Origin: Rhodamnia argentea
Taxonomy: Eukaryota; Streptophyta; Magnoliopsida; Myrtales; Myrtaceae
Assembly: GCF_020921035.1 (NCBI RefSeq)
Contig: NC_063156.1
Location: forward strand, 21,996,283 to 22,060,282
Direction: 5' to 3'
Length of the DNA: 64,000 nt
Position 1 is the first letter of the stretch; every line of letters starts with the position of its first letter. The position numbers and the translations under genes are program-made. Below, in pieces: positions 1 to 10,714 of the stretch. The notes beneath the pieces were generated by a model. That model saw only the letters and a program-made list of their open reading frames with translations, was not told where the DNA came from and made no database searches.

Positions 1-49
1 GGTCGACAAATAATTTGGGATAAATTATCAAAAATTTACTAGTTTAGGA

Positions 50-320
50 TTTTTCATAATATTAATCCAATAAGAAATCACACTTCAATAGGATTTGTCA
101 AAAAAGGCCTATGAGTTATATAAGCGCGTTTAATAGACCAAGTGTATTTGCACCTTATGCACTTATTTTCATTTGTTTCACTCTGAACGTGGATAAACTA
201 CATTGAGGTATAAGTGCACCACAGATCCTAAAGCATATCACAAAAGTCAAATTGAGTCCTAAAATTTTTAAAAAGTGTATCGATTTCTAAAACTTGTTAA
301 ATTGATGCACCACCAACAAC
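50..320. repeat. Left arm of segmental duplication, copy A
   Basis: This stretch aligns by eye, in the same orientation, with about 18945-19180: both contain 'caatag.atttgtcaaaa', 'aatagaccaagtgt.tttgcacctta' and a 'caaaagt.caattgagt' block in the same order. Together with the matching pair 8485-9345 / 20205-21475 it indicates a direct duplication of a host segment. The identity is moderate and indels are frequent, so it is old. No gene is seen here. Confidence 0.7.
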
Positions 321-493
321 CATATACAATGTTAAATAAGGTCAACGACCATAGATCAACATGAATTTGAGGTCGAGAGATCTCGAGAGAAAGAGAGAGT
401 AAACCATCATATTGATCGTTCGACCTATTATTTTTAACCGTGGTTGCCCTTCCTCTGAATGTTTTGCTTTTCAATCGCTATTGCTTCTTTCTT

Positions 494-497
<4 letters not shown>

Positions 498-542
<45 letters not shown>

Positions 543-563
543 GACACACACACACACACACAA
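498..563. repeat. (TA)n then (CA)n compound microsatellite
   Basis: About 40 bp of alternating TA is followed by about 20 bp of CA. The open reading frames across it encode only Tyr-Ile and Val-Cys repeats and are not genes. The surrounding 320-880 shows no supportable gene. Confidence 0.9.
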
Positions 564-1023
564 AAGGACACTACTGATGAGCATAAAGTAAATAATTCTA
601 ATGATGAGGAGTTTTAAAATATGTTTCAAAAAGATCTTCCACTGGAACATCGAGATAATAATCAAAATAATCTATGAAATTACAAAAAAAAGTTCTATTA
701 TAGACTGTATGCAAAATATAGAAGAAAGAATGATGAAAATATGTATACAGATGGTTATTATAAAAAGTAGCAAGATCCGGATCATTAAAATGTTATGCAA
801 GGGATCCGGTGAATTTTACAACCTCAGAATGGTTAATGATTTGTGCAAATGTAGGAGGGGATTATGATGCAAACCACCGGTAGGAGGCTCAGCCTTCCGA
901 TTCTGGGGTGTATAGAATATAAATAAATTGCAGGTATAGAAAAGATGAACAAAGCCTTTGAACACCACAGGCGGTAGAACCGTCCGTTTGTGGGATCTGT
1001 AGGCGATATGAGAAATGTATACT

Positions 1024-1029
1024 TTTATT
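1024..1029 (-). promoter_or_regulatory. Putative viral poly(A) signal
   Basis: On the minus strand this reads AATAAA, about 370 bases downstream of the TATA-like box at 1392-1399. That spacing fits the terminally redundant genomic RNA of caulimovirids. It is inference from position; no transcript evidence is available. Confidence 0.45.
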
Positions 1030-1391
1030 GAAAGAAACTGAAAGATTACATAATAGAAAGTTGCAAAAGTACAAAAGATCTGTAGATCTGGTGTTTACAA
1101 GTCCAAAACTTAAAAACCCTTAAATCCGCAGACCAATGTGTAGATCTGAAACTTCTAGGTAAGTACAGGGATATTCAAAATACTTACTAGATCTAGATCC
1201 AGGAAGTGGAAAGGTTTGTCTCAAAAGGTTGGTAGAAAATAATGGTAGATCTCTCTGCGGCAATGCTCATTTAGGGTTTGGAGTAGAGGTTTGGAGAAGA
1301 TCAGAAACTCAGAAGGTTCAGAAGGAGGGAGGTTTCGAGTTCTGGTTTGAGAGACTCAAAGTGTTCTGCCTTCAACGTTATGAAAGCTAGG

Positions 1392-1399
1392 TATTTAAA
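1392..1399 (-). promoter_or_regulatory. Putative viral promoter TATA-like box
   Basis: The minus strand reads TTTAAATA downstream of the last viral reading frame (which ends at 1500) and just before the presumed leader. The region between 1500 and 1400 also contains a short tandem repeat of 'tgtacac'. In caulimovirids the full-length promoter lies in this position. Single-motif evidence only. Confidence 0.4.
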
Positions 1400-1499
1400 G
1401 AAGAAGAGAGGCATGTGGCTACAGTGTAGCCTACAGTTAAAAAATAAAAAGCCGTTACAGTGTACAGTGTACAGTGAAATCTACATATAAAATCAAATT

Positions 1500-2548
1500 C
1501 TAATCTGAATCTATATCTTTAGCAAGGTCAAAACCGTAGCAGTCATCTTCATTGGTATTGCCACTGTGGTGGGAACCTTCATCAAAGACTTGAGATTCTT
1601 CATAATCAGCAACTGCTTGTTTCATTAGTACATAGAAATCCTTTTCAGTGGATACTCCAGCTAGTTTAGAAATGGCAATGGATCGGTCATGTAGAAATGT
1701 AGTAACAAAAGGAGTTTGAGGAACATCTTTCTTGCTTTGTAGCCAATCTCGAACTGCTGACGTCGAACATTTGTCCCAAAAATTAAAACCATCCCACCAT
1801 TTAGTTTTAAACCGTCTGGATAGGATTAAAATATTTGGATCAAGAGATCCTTTTTTATATTCAAAATCCCAGGCAGAAACCCAAGATAAATGGAAAGTGG
1901 CTGAGAACATCAAAAGAGAAGGGTATTGTTTCTCAGCAGCAGAAGGGGTATAGATGATTTAAAATGTCGGTAGTATTCGAAAATACTTGGAGGAAGTATT
2001 TCCTGCAAAGGACCAAAATGATCACACCATCTGATAAACCAGAATGGGAGGTTAAACATGTCAAAATTATCCTCAAAATAGAAAAGCGAGGTATGTGTGG
2101 TATTTAGGTTTTGTCGGAAGAAAGCATTCCACCAGGCTTGTTGGTAATCAAAATAAGTGAAAGTAGAATGGGTGTTTAAAACTTCAGTCAATTTTGAAGA
2201 GAGTTTGACTGGAGTCCTGGGAGAGATGTCCCAATCTGATGGGTGCAAGACCCTCAAAATTTTGGTAGTGGAATAGTTAATTCCAGGATGCCGAGTATCT
2301 TGAAAATGTTTAAATTTGATAGATTTAGTTTGTACTAGAATTCGCTCATAATACTCGATTGTTTTCAAAAGGTCATGTGGGGGTACAAAATTGATTTTCC
2401 CCGAACATTTTTTGAGCAAAAACATAAGGGTTTTCATGATAAAAACCTTTTTCAACTGTAAATATTTTCTCAAAATTTTTTGGGAAAAGTTAAGATTTTG
2501 TTTTAGAAAGTTTGGAGGAGGTTGGCTAGGCCGCAAGAACCACCTCAC
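1500..2548 (-). pseudogene. Caulimovirid polyprotein C-terminal region, broken
   Basis: Two minus-strand frames (1910-2548, 212 codons; 1500-1913, 137 codons) overlap with a frame change around 1910. They are rich in Trp and Phe (for example WWNAFF, FWFIRW, KWWDGF) and follow the RNase H region, the position of the transactivator-like C-terminal domain in single-polyprotein caulimovirids and related plant sequences. The assignment rests on position and Trp-rich style, not on a catalytic motif. The frame change makes the reading frame non-functional. Confidence 0.55.
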
Positions 2549-2779
2549 TAGAAATATTTTTAGGAAGAGGAGATGAAACCGCTTCAGGGATCACAAGTGC
2601 TTGACCTAAAGATTTTTGTAGGTCTTTTAAAAGATGTTTTGGTATCATAGAAAGTGGTATTGAAGAAGGAGTTGGTGTTGGTGACTTACAAATATGAGGC
2701 TGTATAGTGATGCCTTTCGGAGTCTGGGTTGCCTCGAGCCAGCTTCAAATAGGTGACATAGTTCCAGGGACTATGGCTT

Positions 2780-5163
2780 TTTCTGGTTGGGCAACAATTT
2801 TGCCCTTGCCTTTGTCTTTATCCTTTTTTGGGGGCATGGTGGCGATGAAGGATGTTTTCCCTGTAAAAATTCTTGTGTGAGAAAATCTGGAAGAGAATTT
2901 TTATCACCATGTATAAATTCATTATCAAAATCAAAAACAGACAATATAGCTTGCCATCGTTCAAAAATTTATTTTGATGCAATGTTTAAAACATCTTTTT
3001 GCAAATTATTCTTAGCAGATTTGCAATCAATTCTGAGTAAGAATTTTTTATTAAGTAAACCGCCTTGGGATTTAGAAATAGAAAGAACTATTGCAAGAAT
3101 CTCTTTTTTGACAGTAGAATAATTTGGTTGCGTATCATTCCAATATTTGGAGATGAACTGCACAATTTGTTCTTTACTGTCATTCTTTTGTTTTAAAATA
3201 CCTCCATACCCTATTTCTGAAGCATCGGTTTCTACAATCTTGAAAGCAGATGGGTCAACAAGGTATAAGCAGGGTATTTCGTTAACAAGAGATTTTATCT
3301 TGCGAACAGTTTGAGTATGTAAAATAGTCCAAGGGACTGGATTTTTCCTCAACCTTTGATGTAAAGGTTTGCAGATGATATTCATATTTGGCATGAAATT
3401 AATCACATAATTGAGGCTTCCAAGCAATCTTTGCAATTGATTTTTGTCTTTCAATCCGTCTGGAAATTTATCAACAAATTGAATAGATCTTTCAATTGGA
3501 ATAATTGTTCCTTGGTATATATGATGCCCCAAAAATCTGATTTTTGTTTGAAACAACAAAATCTTGGTTGGTGATAAGACCAATCCATTTTTCTTAGCAA
3601 TATTGAAACAATGATTCACGTGTTTAAAATGAGAATGTATATTGGAAGAAAAAAACGAGAACATCATCAATGTACACAATTATAAAATCGGAATATGGAT
3701 TAAAAATGTCATTCATAATTCTTTGGTACTCCGAGGGAGCATTTTTCAAACCAAAAGGCATAACGTTCCATTTGTATTGTTCGAAGGGAACTGTAAAAGC
3801 AGTTTTGTATCTGTCTTCTTAGGCAATTTGTATTTGCCAGAATCCAGATTTCATGTCAAACTTTGAAAATATTTTTGAATTATACAATCTATTCAAAAGG
3901 CCTTTTTTGTTTCGAATTGGATATCTTATCCACTTTAAAGCTTTATTTAAAGGTTCATAATTTACGACAAGTCTAGGACCTCCTCTTTCAATCTCAGCAT
4001 TTTTATTTACATAAAAAGCTTAACAGCTCCATGGAGACTAACTTTTTCGTATTAAACCTTTGTCACAAAGATATTTGATTTCCTTTTTACAAAGGATCAA
4101 AAGTTCAGAATTCATCTGAGTAGGTCTGGCTTTTGTTGGAATATCTTTTTCTGAAAAGTCAGATTCATAAGGTAAATTCACAATATGTTTTTTCCTTGAC
4201 CAGAAAGCATTTGGAAGTGAAGAGCAAATATTTTCTTTTATTTTGTCTTCTAAAAGAGAAATTTTCTTCTGAATATCCGGATGAACAAGATGTCGATTAA
4301 TCCGTTTATATTCTAATTCCTCTTTTAAAAATAAAAGTTGAGATTCTTTATCTCTTATGAGACAGTTAATCTCTTTAATAGATTGCTCTTGAAGTAAGTG
4401 TATATTCTTGGTTCGGGTTTTGGTTATAAAATGGAAAATGATTTTGTTGCCAAAAATTTCTGTTCGAATTCCTTCCTGTGAAACAGTGAAGGGTTGAATC
4501 TGATTTATAAAAGGTGTTCCCAAAATGGCATTTTGTTTTAAATCTTTAACCAAAAGAAATGGAGTTTTTAATGAAATATTATCTTTTGTTATGAAAACTT
4601 CAGGTAATTTGTATTTAATTTTCAAACAGTCTAGAAGCTGATTTTAAAGCTTCGGTGGTTTTGTCAAAATATTTGGTAGGGACAAGACCTTCTCGAATGC
4701 AATTCAAGTCGGCACCTGTATCAAAAAGGGCCGTTGTATTCAAAATGTACTCATTATTGATTTTTAAAGAAATATTAATGACCCATTTTCTAGAAGTGAC
4801 TTCAGAAAGTAAATAGAGAAAAGAAGAAGGAGAAGGATCTGGAGGATCGTCTGTATCTTCTTCATCTTTCTTTTTTCCTTTTAAAATTTGTTTCTTAAAT
4901 TCCAAAAATTCTTTATGCTGGTGAATTTGATTTATTTTGAGAGGACGAATTTCTTTCTTCAACTCATTGATTTCAAATTGAATGTCATTAGAATTTGTTG
5001 GCCTCAAAACCTTTTTGTTTCTATTCAAAATTTCAGTTAAGTTGCATGCCTTATCAAAATGTGAGGGAACTTTTAAACTTGGTTTCTGAAAACTTTCAAT
5101 GATTTTCTCAGAATCAGAAATTTCATCAATTTTATTCAAAAGATCTTTTTTTTCTTTTGTCAA
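2780..5163 (-). pseudogene. Caulimovirid protease, reverse transcriptase and RNase H, broken
   Basis: The minus strand carries, in order, an aspartic protease site (DTGAD near 4700), a reverse transcriptase palm with YIDD at 3663-3674, an RNase H segment containing DASEIGYGG near 3200, and the Pro-Asp-Phe-Leu-Thr block typical of the family's C-terminal end near 2900. Lesions: the frame shifts at the junction of the 4615-5163 and 4038-4625 frames, at least two in-frame stops lie in the palm between 3680 and 4035, and the frame changes straight after YIDD where a homopolymer run of seven (3649-3655) follows. The gene cannot make an active polymerase. Confidence 0.85.
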
Positions 5164-5208
5164 AACGTTAACTTCTTTTTCAGGAAAAATTTCTTGTGAA
5201 ATCTTGTC

Positions 5209-6683
5209 CTATTCTGATTTAGAAGAGTTTTCAATATCATTGATTTGAAGACCTTGGTTTTCTTGTTCTTCTTCATCAGAAAAATCAGAAGTTTCACTTT
5301 CAGAATCAATCATGAGTTGATTTAATTGATTGAGGGTATCTTCATCAATATCAAGCTCATTAATCTTTTTATTTATTTTGAAAAATTTTCGAGTGTGACC
5401 TTTTTTCCCACAATTATAACAAGTGAATTTACTGAAACCCTTTTTTGTTATTTGTTTGGAGGAATCAGGTCTTTTCTGAGAATTTTTTTGGAAATGCTTT
5501 TGAAAAGTTTTTTTCTTTTTCTTTTCAATTTTTTCAGGAGGGCATTTTCCAGAACATTTTTTGGAATTTGTTGAAAAAGAGTAAGAAGGATCATATTGGC
5601 GACAAAAATCTCCTAGACCTTTGTTGGTAAGAGATTTTTCTTTGTTAAGCTGTTTTTGCAGCTTAATATTGTTGCACAATTGAGTCCCTGTTTTATAAAC
5701 ATAAGCAATAATTTCTCCATAAGAGAGTGAATCAAAAGGAATATTTTCTCCGAATTGTTCTCGGATTTTATCACGAACTTGGTTTCCAATCAAAATAAGA
5801 AGTCCCGCAAGGAACCTCTCTTTCCAAAATGGTTGATTGCAGTTTTATCTGAGAAAGACCCGTTGGAGAAAAATGTCTTTGTATTGTCGGAATTCTCCAA
5901 GAGAACAGCATTTTAAATTTGGAAGGAGATCTTGATTTTGATCTCGAACAACAGAAGGGTCACCAATAAAATGTTGAGAAATGGAATATATAAGAGTACT
6001 GACAGCATCTTGGACCATTTGGCCATAATCATCAAATACGATTTGTCCATTTTCATCGACTTTGACCGCATTAATGATTTGGTCTCTTTGGTCTTGTGTG
6101 AGATAATTATCCCGCCAACCTTTCAGTCCACCAGAAAATCCGATGATTATCATAAAGGCTATCTGCTGGTCAGTTGTATCCGGAATGGTTTTGTAAGTCG
6201 TAGCTAATATCACCATTTGATTCAAAACTTGTATAAGATTTGTTCAGAAATACCATCAATATTCCATTCATATATGGCATCAATAGAATATTTGTTTTGA
6301 GCCCTTTGGAAGAATTCTTCAGAAAGGATATCAGGAGGAGTGGCACGAGTATAATGTAATTTTTGTGGTTCCTTCCAGGATATCCTATTTACTTCAGAAG
6401 TTTCTTCTTTTTCCAAAACATTAAGTTTATTGTCTGGAGGAGGAACTTGATCAAAATTTGGACTATTTATTCTTAAAGGTTTTTCGACCTTAGGGGTATT
6501 CAAAACAAGAGTAGGCTTCTTTTGGAGTTTTTCTCGTTGGAGTCTCTCTTTCTTTTCTTGAAGTGCTTCATAAAATTCTTTGCTGAATTGCTTTGACATT
6601 TCAAAAGTTTTAAATAAAGGAGTTTTTAAAGAAGGAGTAGAAATTGGTTGAATATGAGAAATGGAATGAGAAATCGAAGACAA
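5209..6683 (-). pseudogene. Caulimovirid coat-protein region with altered zinc knuckle
   Basis: Three minus-strand frames (6222-6683, 5845-6225, 5209-5793) cover a capsid-like region. The middle frame has the GGLKGWRDNYLT-type block and the 'LGEFRQYKDIFLQRV' block common to this polyprotein group; the last frame is Lys-rich, then has a CCHC-like knuckle (CYNCGKKGH near 5400), then an acidic Ser/Glu tail. In the knuckle the expected fourth ligand, Cys, is replaced by Phe, so zinc binding should fail. The frame breaks near 6222 and near 5800. Confidence 0.75.
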
Positions 6684-6827
6684 ACTTATGGAGGATTCTA
6701 TCCTGTCCAGTTGAGCGCCTATCGTATGAATATGTTGATTAGCAAAATTATTTTGCTCAATGATTTTTTAAATTCCTTTAAAAGGAGAAGCAGGAATTAC
6801 TTTTTCTCTGGAGCTATTGTTATTTTC

Positions 6828-7643
6828 TCAAAGGTGGATGATTAGACTCAATGATTTGTCCATCATCTCATTTCCATTTAAAAACTTATCTAAAACAGAA
6901 ATCTCTTTTGGCTCTAGAAAATATTGTTCAAACCATTCAAAGAAAAACATATGAGTTCCAATTTGGTCTAGGAATTCATAAAACTGTTCTTTAATTTGTT
7001 TGGCTTGAGACTGGAAATTTTCAAAAAACCAATATCTGATTTCAGTATCCTCAAAAGAATTGAATTCTTTGTTTAAACAGATGCGATTTAGTACAAATTC
7101 TCTTTCGAGAGCATCGCACTCTGGATCATCATCTTCCATTTGGGATTGAGTGGGTTCAGGAGATTTTGGATCCAGTTGTTGATAAACAGGTCTAGAAATC
7201 CCAGAACTAGTGTCGAGACCACTCATATTTGAAAAGGGAGCACTAGGAGTTGTGTGTCCTTGTGCCGGAATATTGATACTACCTAAACTGCTTACTGGCA
7301 AAGTAATCACAGGAGGTAGATTTGGATGAAGATATACTGACCTTCGGGAAGAAGATCCATGAAAGGATGATCTTGTAGAAATAGAAGATATGTCAAAAGA
7401 TCGCCTAGGGAATTGTATGGTTACTCTTCCTTCGGAATGTTGTGTTATGCTGGATGGTTGGTTATTTTGAACAACAGGTTGAGGAGTAGGGTTTTCTATT
7501 TCCCATTGTTCAGGGAGGACAATATCATTCCAACACACAGATTGAGGAACTATAGCATTCGATCTTTTAATATCAGTTTGCAAAAGAAGAGTTTCTCCTT
7601 TTGGAGCAGAATTTAAAGAATGAAGATCAAAAGCAGAAGACAT
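6828..7643 (-). pseudogene. Caulimovirid polyprotein N-terminal linker region
   Basis: This 271-codon minus-strand frame follows the movement-protein segment. It contains a WNDIVLPEQW block, a Pro/Ser/Gln-rich linker and then an acidic, aromatic-rich part near 6900-7080. In plant pararetroviruses this sits between movement protein and coat. No catalytic motif is present. The frame ends before the coat region begins, so it is no longer continuous with it. Confidence 0.6.
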
Positions 7644-7718
7644 CGCTTTATAATGAACTTTGTTGATGAGAGAAAGGGGTATTGATCCTTCATCTACACT
7701 ATAATTATGAGTTTTTAT

Positions 7719-8210
7719 TTACAAAACAAGAGATTTAAGGATATTTCTATCCTTTAGAGATATTGAAAATTTTGGATAGCAATAAAAATGGATAGGGCCA
7801 TTACAGAGACTCGTCTCTACTATGGTTAAAACAGAATCTTCATAACGTAAAAGTCTGGCGTCTCTTAAAACCAAAAGAATAGAAGTATTTAAAACTTCTT
7901 TAAGGAGTGGTTTTATTCCAATTTGGACCATTCCAAAATGAAGATAATTATACTTCTGGCTGTGTTTCTTTACAGAGCTTTATTCAAAAGTGGTATTAAA
8001 GAATATGAAGAAGTGAGAGGAATGTCTCTTTCCTCTGTAGAAATAATATAATCACTTGATTTAAAAAAATTTCAGAACTTTGATTCCACATAAATTTGGT
8101 CATATTTAACTTTTGGAATTTTCCAGTTCTTGATTGACTTATTAAAATCCTCAATAATAATTTCTTCTCTATGCAAAATATCAGGAACCTGAGAAAACTC
8201 AAATACTGAG
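7719..8210 (-). pseudogene. Caulimovirid movement-protein segment, broken
   Basis: The frame 7719-7931 (70 codons) contains an LNTSILLVLRDARLL block and a SLCNGPIHFYCYP block, which I recognise as the 30K-type movement-protein core of caulimovirids. The upstream piece (about 7940-8210) carries related sequence in another frame with an internal stop near 8070. Movement proteins open plasmodesmata for viral spread; this copy is disrupted. Confidence 0.65.
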
Positions 8211-8424
8211 CTATTGGAAGAAGAATCAGTCCTACTTAAAAGATTCATAATGTATAAAATCCTTTTACTTGCACAATCGGTTCCTCTGGTTACCAGCCCC
8301 GCTGACCAACGGACTTACGCACCTCTGCCGGGACCACAGCGGTTAAAATGAGGTTACCCCTTTTGGGCAAGAAAAATAGAGTTTATACAAAATGTTTAAA
8401 ACAAGAAAAACCAATCCTTTTCCC

Positions 8425-8440
8425 CATGGCTCTGATACCA
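8425..8440 (-). promoter_or_regulatory. tRNA-Met primer-binding site of the caulimovirid
   Basis: On the minus strand the sequence reads TGGTATCAGAGCCATG, complementary to the 3' end of plant initiator tRNA-Met, which primes reverse transcription in plant pararetroviruses and many copia elements. It lies at the very upstream edge of the element. A roughly 220-bp GC-richer leader (8200-8420) lies between it and the first coding segment. Confidence 0.85.
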
Positions 8441-8581
8441 TAAGCCCAAGTGTATAGGCAGACTCGTGTATGTGAAATTGAATGATTAGCAACGGAAGAA
8501 CAAACAAGAAAGTATGCATATTATTTATTTCATGTGCTTATATCAGAGTTATAAGCCTCGGGTTTCTTTAATTAGGATTGT

Positions 8582-8884
8582 CTAGACAAAGATCCACGAT
8601 TCCGGATTGAACCAATTGTCAGCGCAATAGGCATTACAGGAGTCATAACACATCTTGTCATAATTTCGACTTTGCTTGCTTTCGTTACCACACTTGCTTA
8701 GATCATCACATGGATCTCGGCATTCACGTAGGTCATGACATAAATCTCGGCATTCACGTTTTAGTTCCTCAGCAATCGCCCTGAACTCACGCTTGAGACG
8801 ACTAGAAATTGGAGTTACCCCCATAGTGAACTCAAACATCATGATGGCCACAGGAATTCCCGTAATCACTTGCTTCGTGGACAT
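8582..8884 (-). CDS. Small cysteine-rich secreted peptide, copy A
   Basis: This 100-residue protein starts at the ATG at 8882-8884, which aligns with the start of sister copy 20349-20624. Residues 1 to about 22 form a hydrophobic signal peptide ending near GVTP, followed by a basic LKREFR stretch, paired Cys-x3-Cys motifs, and a conserved tail ending YDKMCYDSCNAYCADNW-type and NPESW. Compared with copy B it has ten extra residues (ECRDPCDDLS) made by a perfect-length 30-bp tandem duplication (8701-8730 and 8731-8760), adding two cysteines to reach eight. The paired Cx3C arrangement recalls alpha-hairpinin-like plant defence peptides, but I do not recognise the family. A run of about 14 A precedes the ATG. 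Confidence 0.65.
   Translation of the reverse strand: MSTKQVITGIPVAIMMFEFTMGVTPISSRLKREFRAIAEELKRECRDLCHDLRECRDPCDDLSKCGNESKQSRNYDKMCYDSCNAYCADNWFNPESWIFV
8701..8760 (-). repeat. 30-bp in-frame tandem duplication in peptide gene A
   Basis: 8701-8730 and 8731-8760 are near-identical 30-mers ('tctcggcattcacgt' at the same offset in each). The sister gene at 20349-20624 has only one unit, so the duplication arose in copy A after the two copies separated, or was lost from B. Confidence 0.85.
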
Positions 8885-9475
8885 GGTTTTTTTTTTTTTT
8901 TCCTGTGGACTACCTGCAATCACAACCTAAATGTTTTTGAAATCACAGTTTTTGATTGATTTACTACAAGAAAGTTGCTAACAATGAGTTTTTATAGGAG
9001 TTAACGTCTGTGTTTATTGAGGAGTTATCATATTTTCTTTTAACCATCCTACGTGATATCAGTTTTCAATCCGATTGAATGTTGGTTAAGCCTCATTAAA
9101 TATCATGTGCATGCAATTTTTATTTTTTTTACTATTTGAACTTTCTCATTTTTCTTTTAGTAATTTTTGCATTTATTCTATTTATGACTATATTTTCTGA
9201 TAAGTTTATTATTTGGAGAAAAGAAGAGAAAATAACTAATCCCACATTGTTAAATGGAGGCCTCAGTAGCACTCCTTACATCCTCACTGTACGAAACACT
9301 AATCACTTTCCCTTCTCGACCTCCTCCATCTGGTTCTTCTTTTATCTTCCAATCCAAGCTCCCTCGACAAAGAAATAACTGTGAGCCGAGGGAGGGGTTC
9401 CATCTTCTCAACTCAAGTTGAGATCATTTCTCCCGATTTGATAAGAGATATTTATTTTTATGTATTTTTTTCTTC

Positions 9476-9779
9476 GGCTTAAGTATACTAAAAGTTCCAA
9501 AACTTGTGTACGATGCTTACTTCAGTATCAAAACTTTCAAAACGATCACTTAAGTACCAAATTTTTTGAAAAACGCTCACTTCAGCCATGTCAGCTCAAA
9601 TATTAATAAAAACTAGGTCACATCGAATTTCTGGCGAGCCATGTCAACTCAAGTCAGAGTTGGCACTGAAGTGAGCGTTTTTTTTTTTATAAAAAAGGCA
9701 ATTAAGTGATCTTTTTAAAAATTTTGGCACTAAAGTGACCGCTGTACACAAGTTTCGACACTTGTAGTGTACTTTAGCC
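9476..9779. mobile_element. MULE-type fold-back element, 304 bp
   Basis: Long imperfect inverted termini: the left end reads 'cggcttaagtatactaaaag' and the right end is its approximate complement ('gtgtactttagcc'). A perfect 9-bp target duplication (ttttttctt at 9467-9475 and 9780-9788) flanks it. A 9-bp duplication with long inverted repeats is the signature of non-autonomous Mutator-like elements. The target duplication is low in complexity, which weakens it slightly; three other elements of the same build in this window have more complex duplications. Confidence 0.75.
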
Positions 9780-9788
9780 TTTTTTCTT

Positions 9789-10714
9789 TGCTTCGTTCTG
9801 ATACTCTTCTTCACTCGAGTTGAATGCATATTCGATACCCATGAGTATCTTTTTCAATCGAACGTGTTTCTTCATACTACAAGCTATTCATTGCTTCAGA
9901 TTCATCTTCATTTACCATTCCTGTTTGTGTGGTTTCTTTGTATTTATTTATTTTTGTCGAATTTCTTTGTAGTTTTAGTCAATGGAAAAAAATGCTTTTT
10001 AATAAGCTTGTTACATGTCAGCGAAACGAAAGCGAAAATGCTTGTTGCGGGGTTCAGTTAGTAGCAGTAGCTCATTTCTAACTATGGCTGGGAAAAAATT
10101 TGTAGCTATATTGCCTGTGCCAACTCTGCTATTAGGTATAGGTTGCAAATTAATGTTTCGGCAAACATTCAACTTCTATTGCTTGTTAGCAGAAGAGTCT
10201 CTTTGTTATCTTTGCTGCTGTTGCTGCTCCTGCTTAATATGAACTTAGAAACAGCATCAGAGCCTCTTACGGGACGTACCACACAAAAGCAGTAGTACGT
10301 GATTAATCTTTTAACGTTTCGATTAAGCAAGGTAAAGCATTAAGCTTGGGTTATCCTGTTCTATGGTGTTTCAAGAAGATTTTCGTGAACACTCGGCGTC
10401 TTGTGAACTAATGTATTCAAAAGTCGTCGGTTTTTAATGTGAAGGGATATGCCGGCAAGGAGCGTGAGAACTGTTTGGATTAACTAGTTCAAGCAATATT
10501 AATTCTTTTCTAGAAAGAATCGATTTCAAAAGACTAAAGGCTCCTACTGAAGATTCAAAAGGCGAGCACCGAAATGAGAAAGGCTTGTAGATTCGTGAGG
10601 CTGGACGACATATTCTCAAAAAATGTTAGCACATGCTAAATTGGGAACTCCCTTTTTTTGGACGTAGCTAAATTGGAATTTAAAAGCGAGGCAAAACCCA
10701 CTTTCCACCTAAAA
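9789..10714. other. Intergenic, no gene recognised
   Basis: AT-rich sequence. The frames 9864-10061 and 10015-10242 have no recognisable motif and no matching homologue elsewhere in the window. I see no RNA gene here. Confidence 0.6.

Larger units (their letters stand above)
880..8440 (-). mobile_element. Endogenous caulimovirid (petuvirus-like), degraded
   Basis: A 7.5-kb minus-strand element with plant pararetrovirus order: a tRNA-Met primer-binding site at the upstream end (8425-8440), movement-protein-like segment, coat region with zinc knuckle, aspartic protease, reverse transcriptase, RNase H, and a C-terminal region, followed by a TATA-like box and an AATAAA signal. No long terminal repeats are visible: the element stops at the primer site, as expected for integrated viral DNA rather than an LTR retrotransposon. 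It carries stops and frameshifts throughout, so it is a non-functional fossil. The genus is inferred from the single-polyprotein-like layout. The downstream boundary near 880 is uncertain. Confidence 0.85.
8485..9345. repeat. Right arm of segmental duplication, copy A
   Basis: Aligns in the same orientation with 20205-21475. It covers the cysteine-rich peptide gene, its upstream region and a conserved stretch around 9135-9340 matching 21255-21475 ('ttaaatggaggcct.agt.gcactcctta'). The B copy is longer mainly because it contains a Tourist-like element (20685-20924) and small indels. The reading frames 9136-9378 and 21268-21540 sit in this conserved non-coding part, diverge in length and are not called as genes. 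Confidence 0.8.

Noticed and set aside
9136..9378. Conserved small ORF with partner at 21268-21540
   Set aside because: The sequences align, but frame-changing indels alter the products and the ends differ; this is shared non-coding DNA upstream of the peptide genes.
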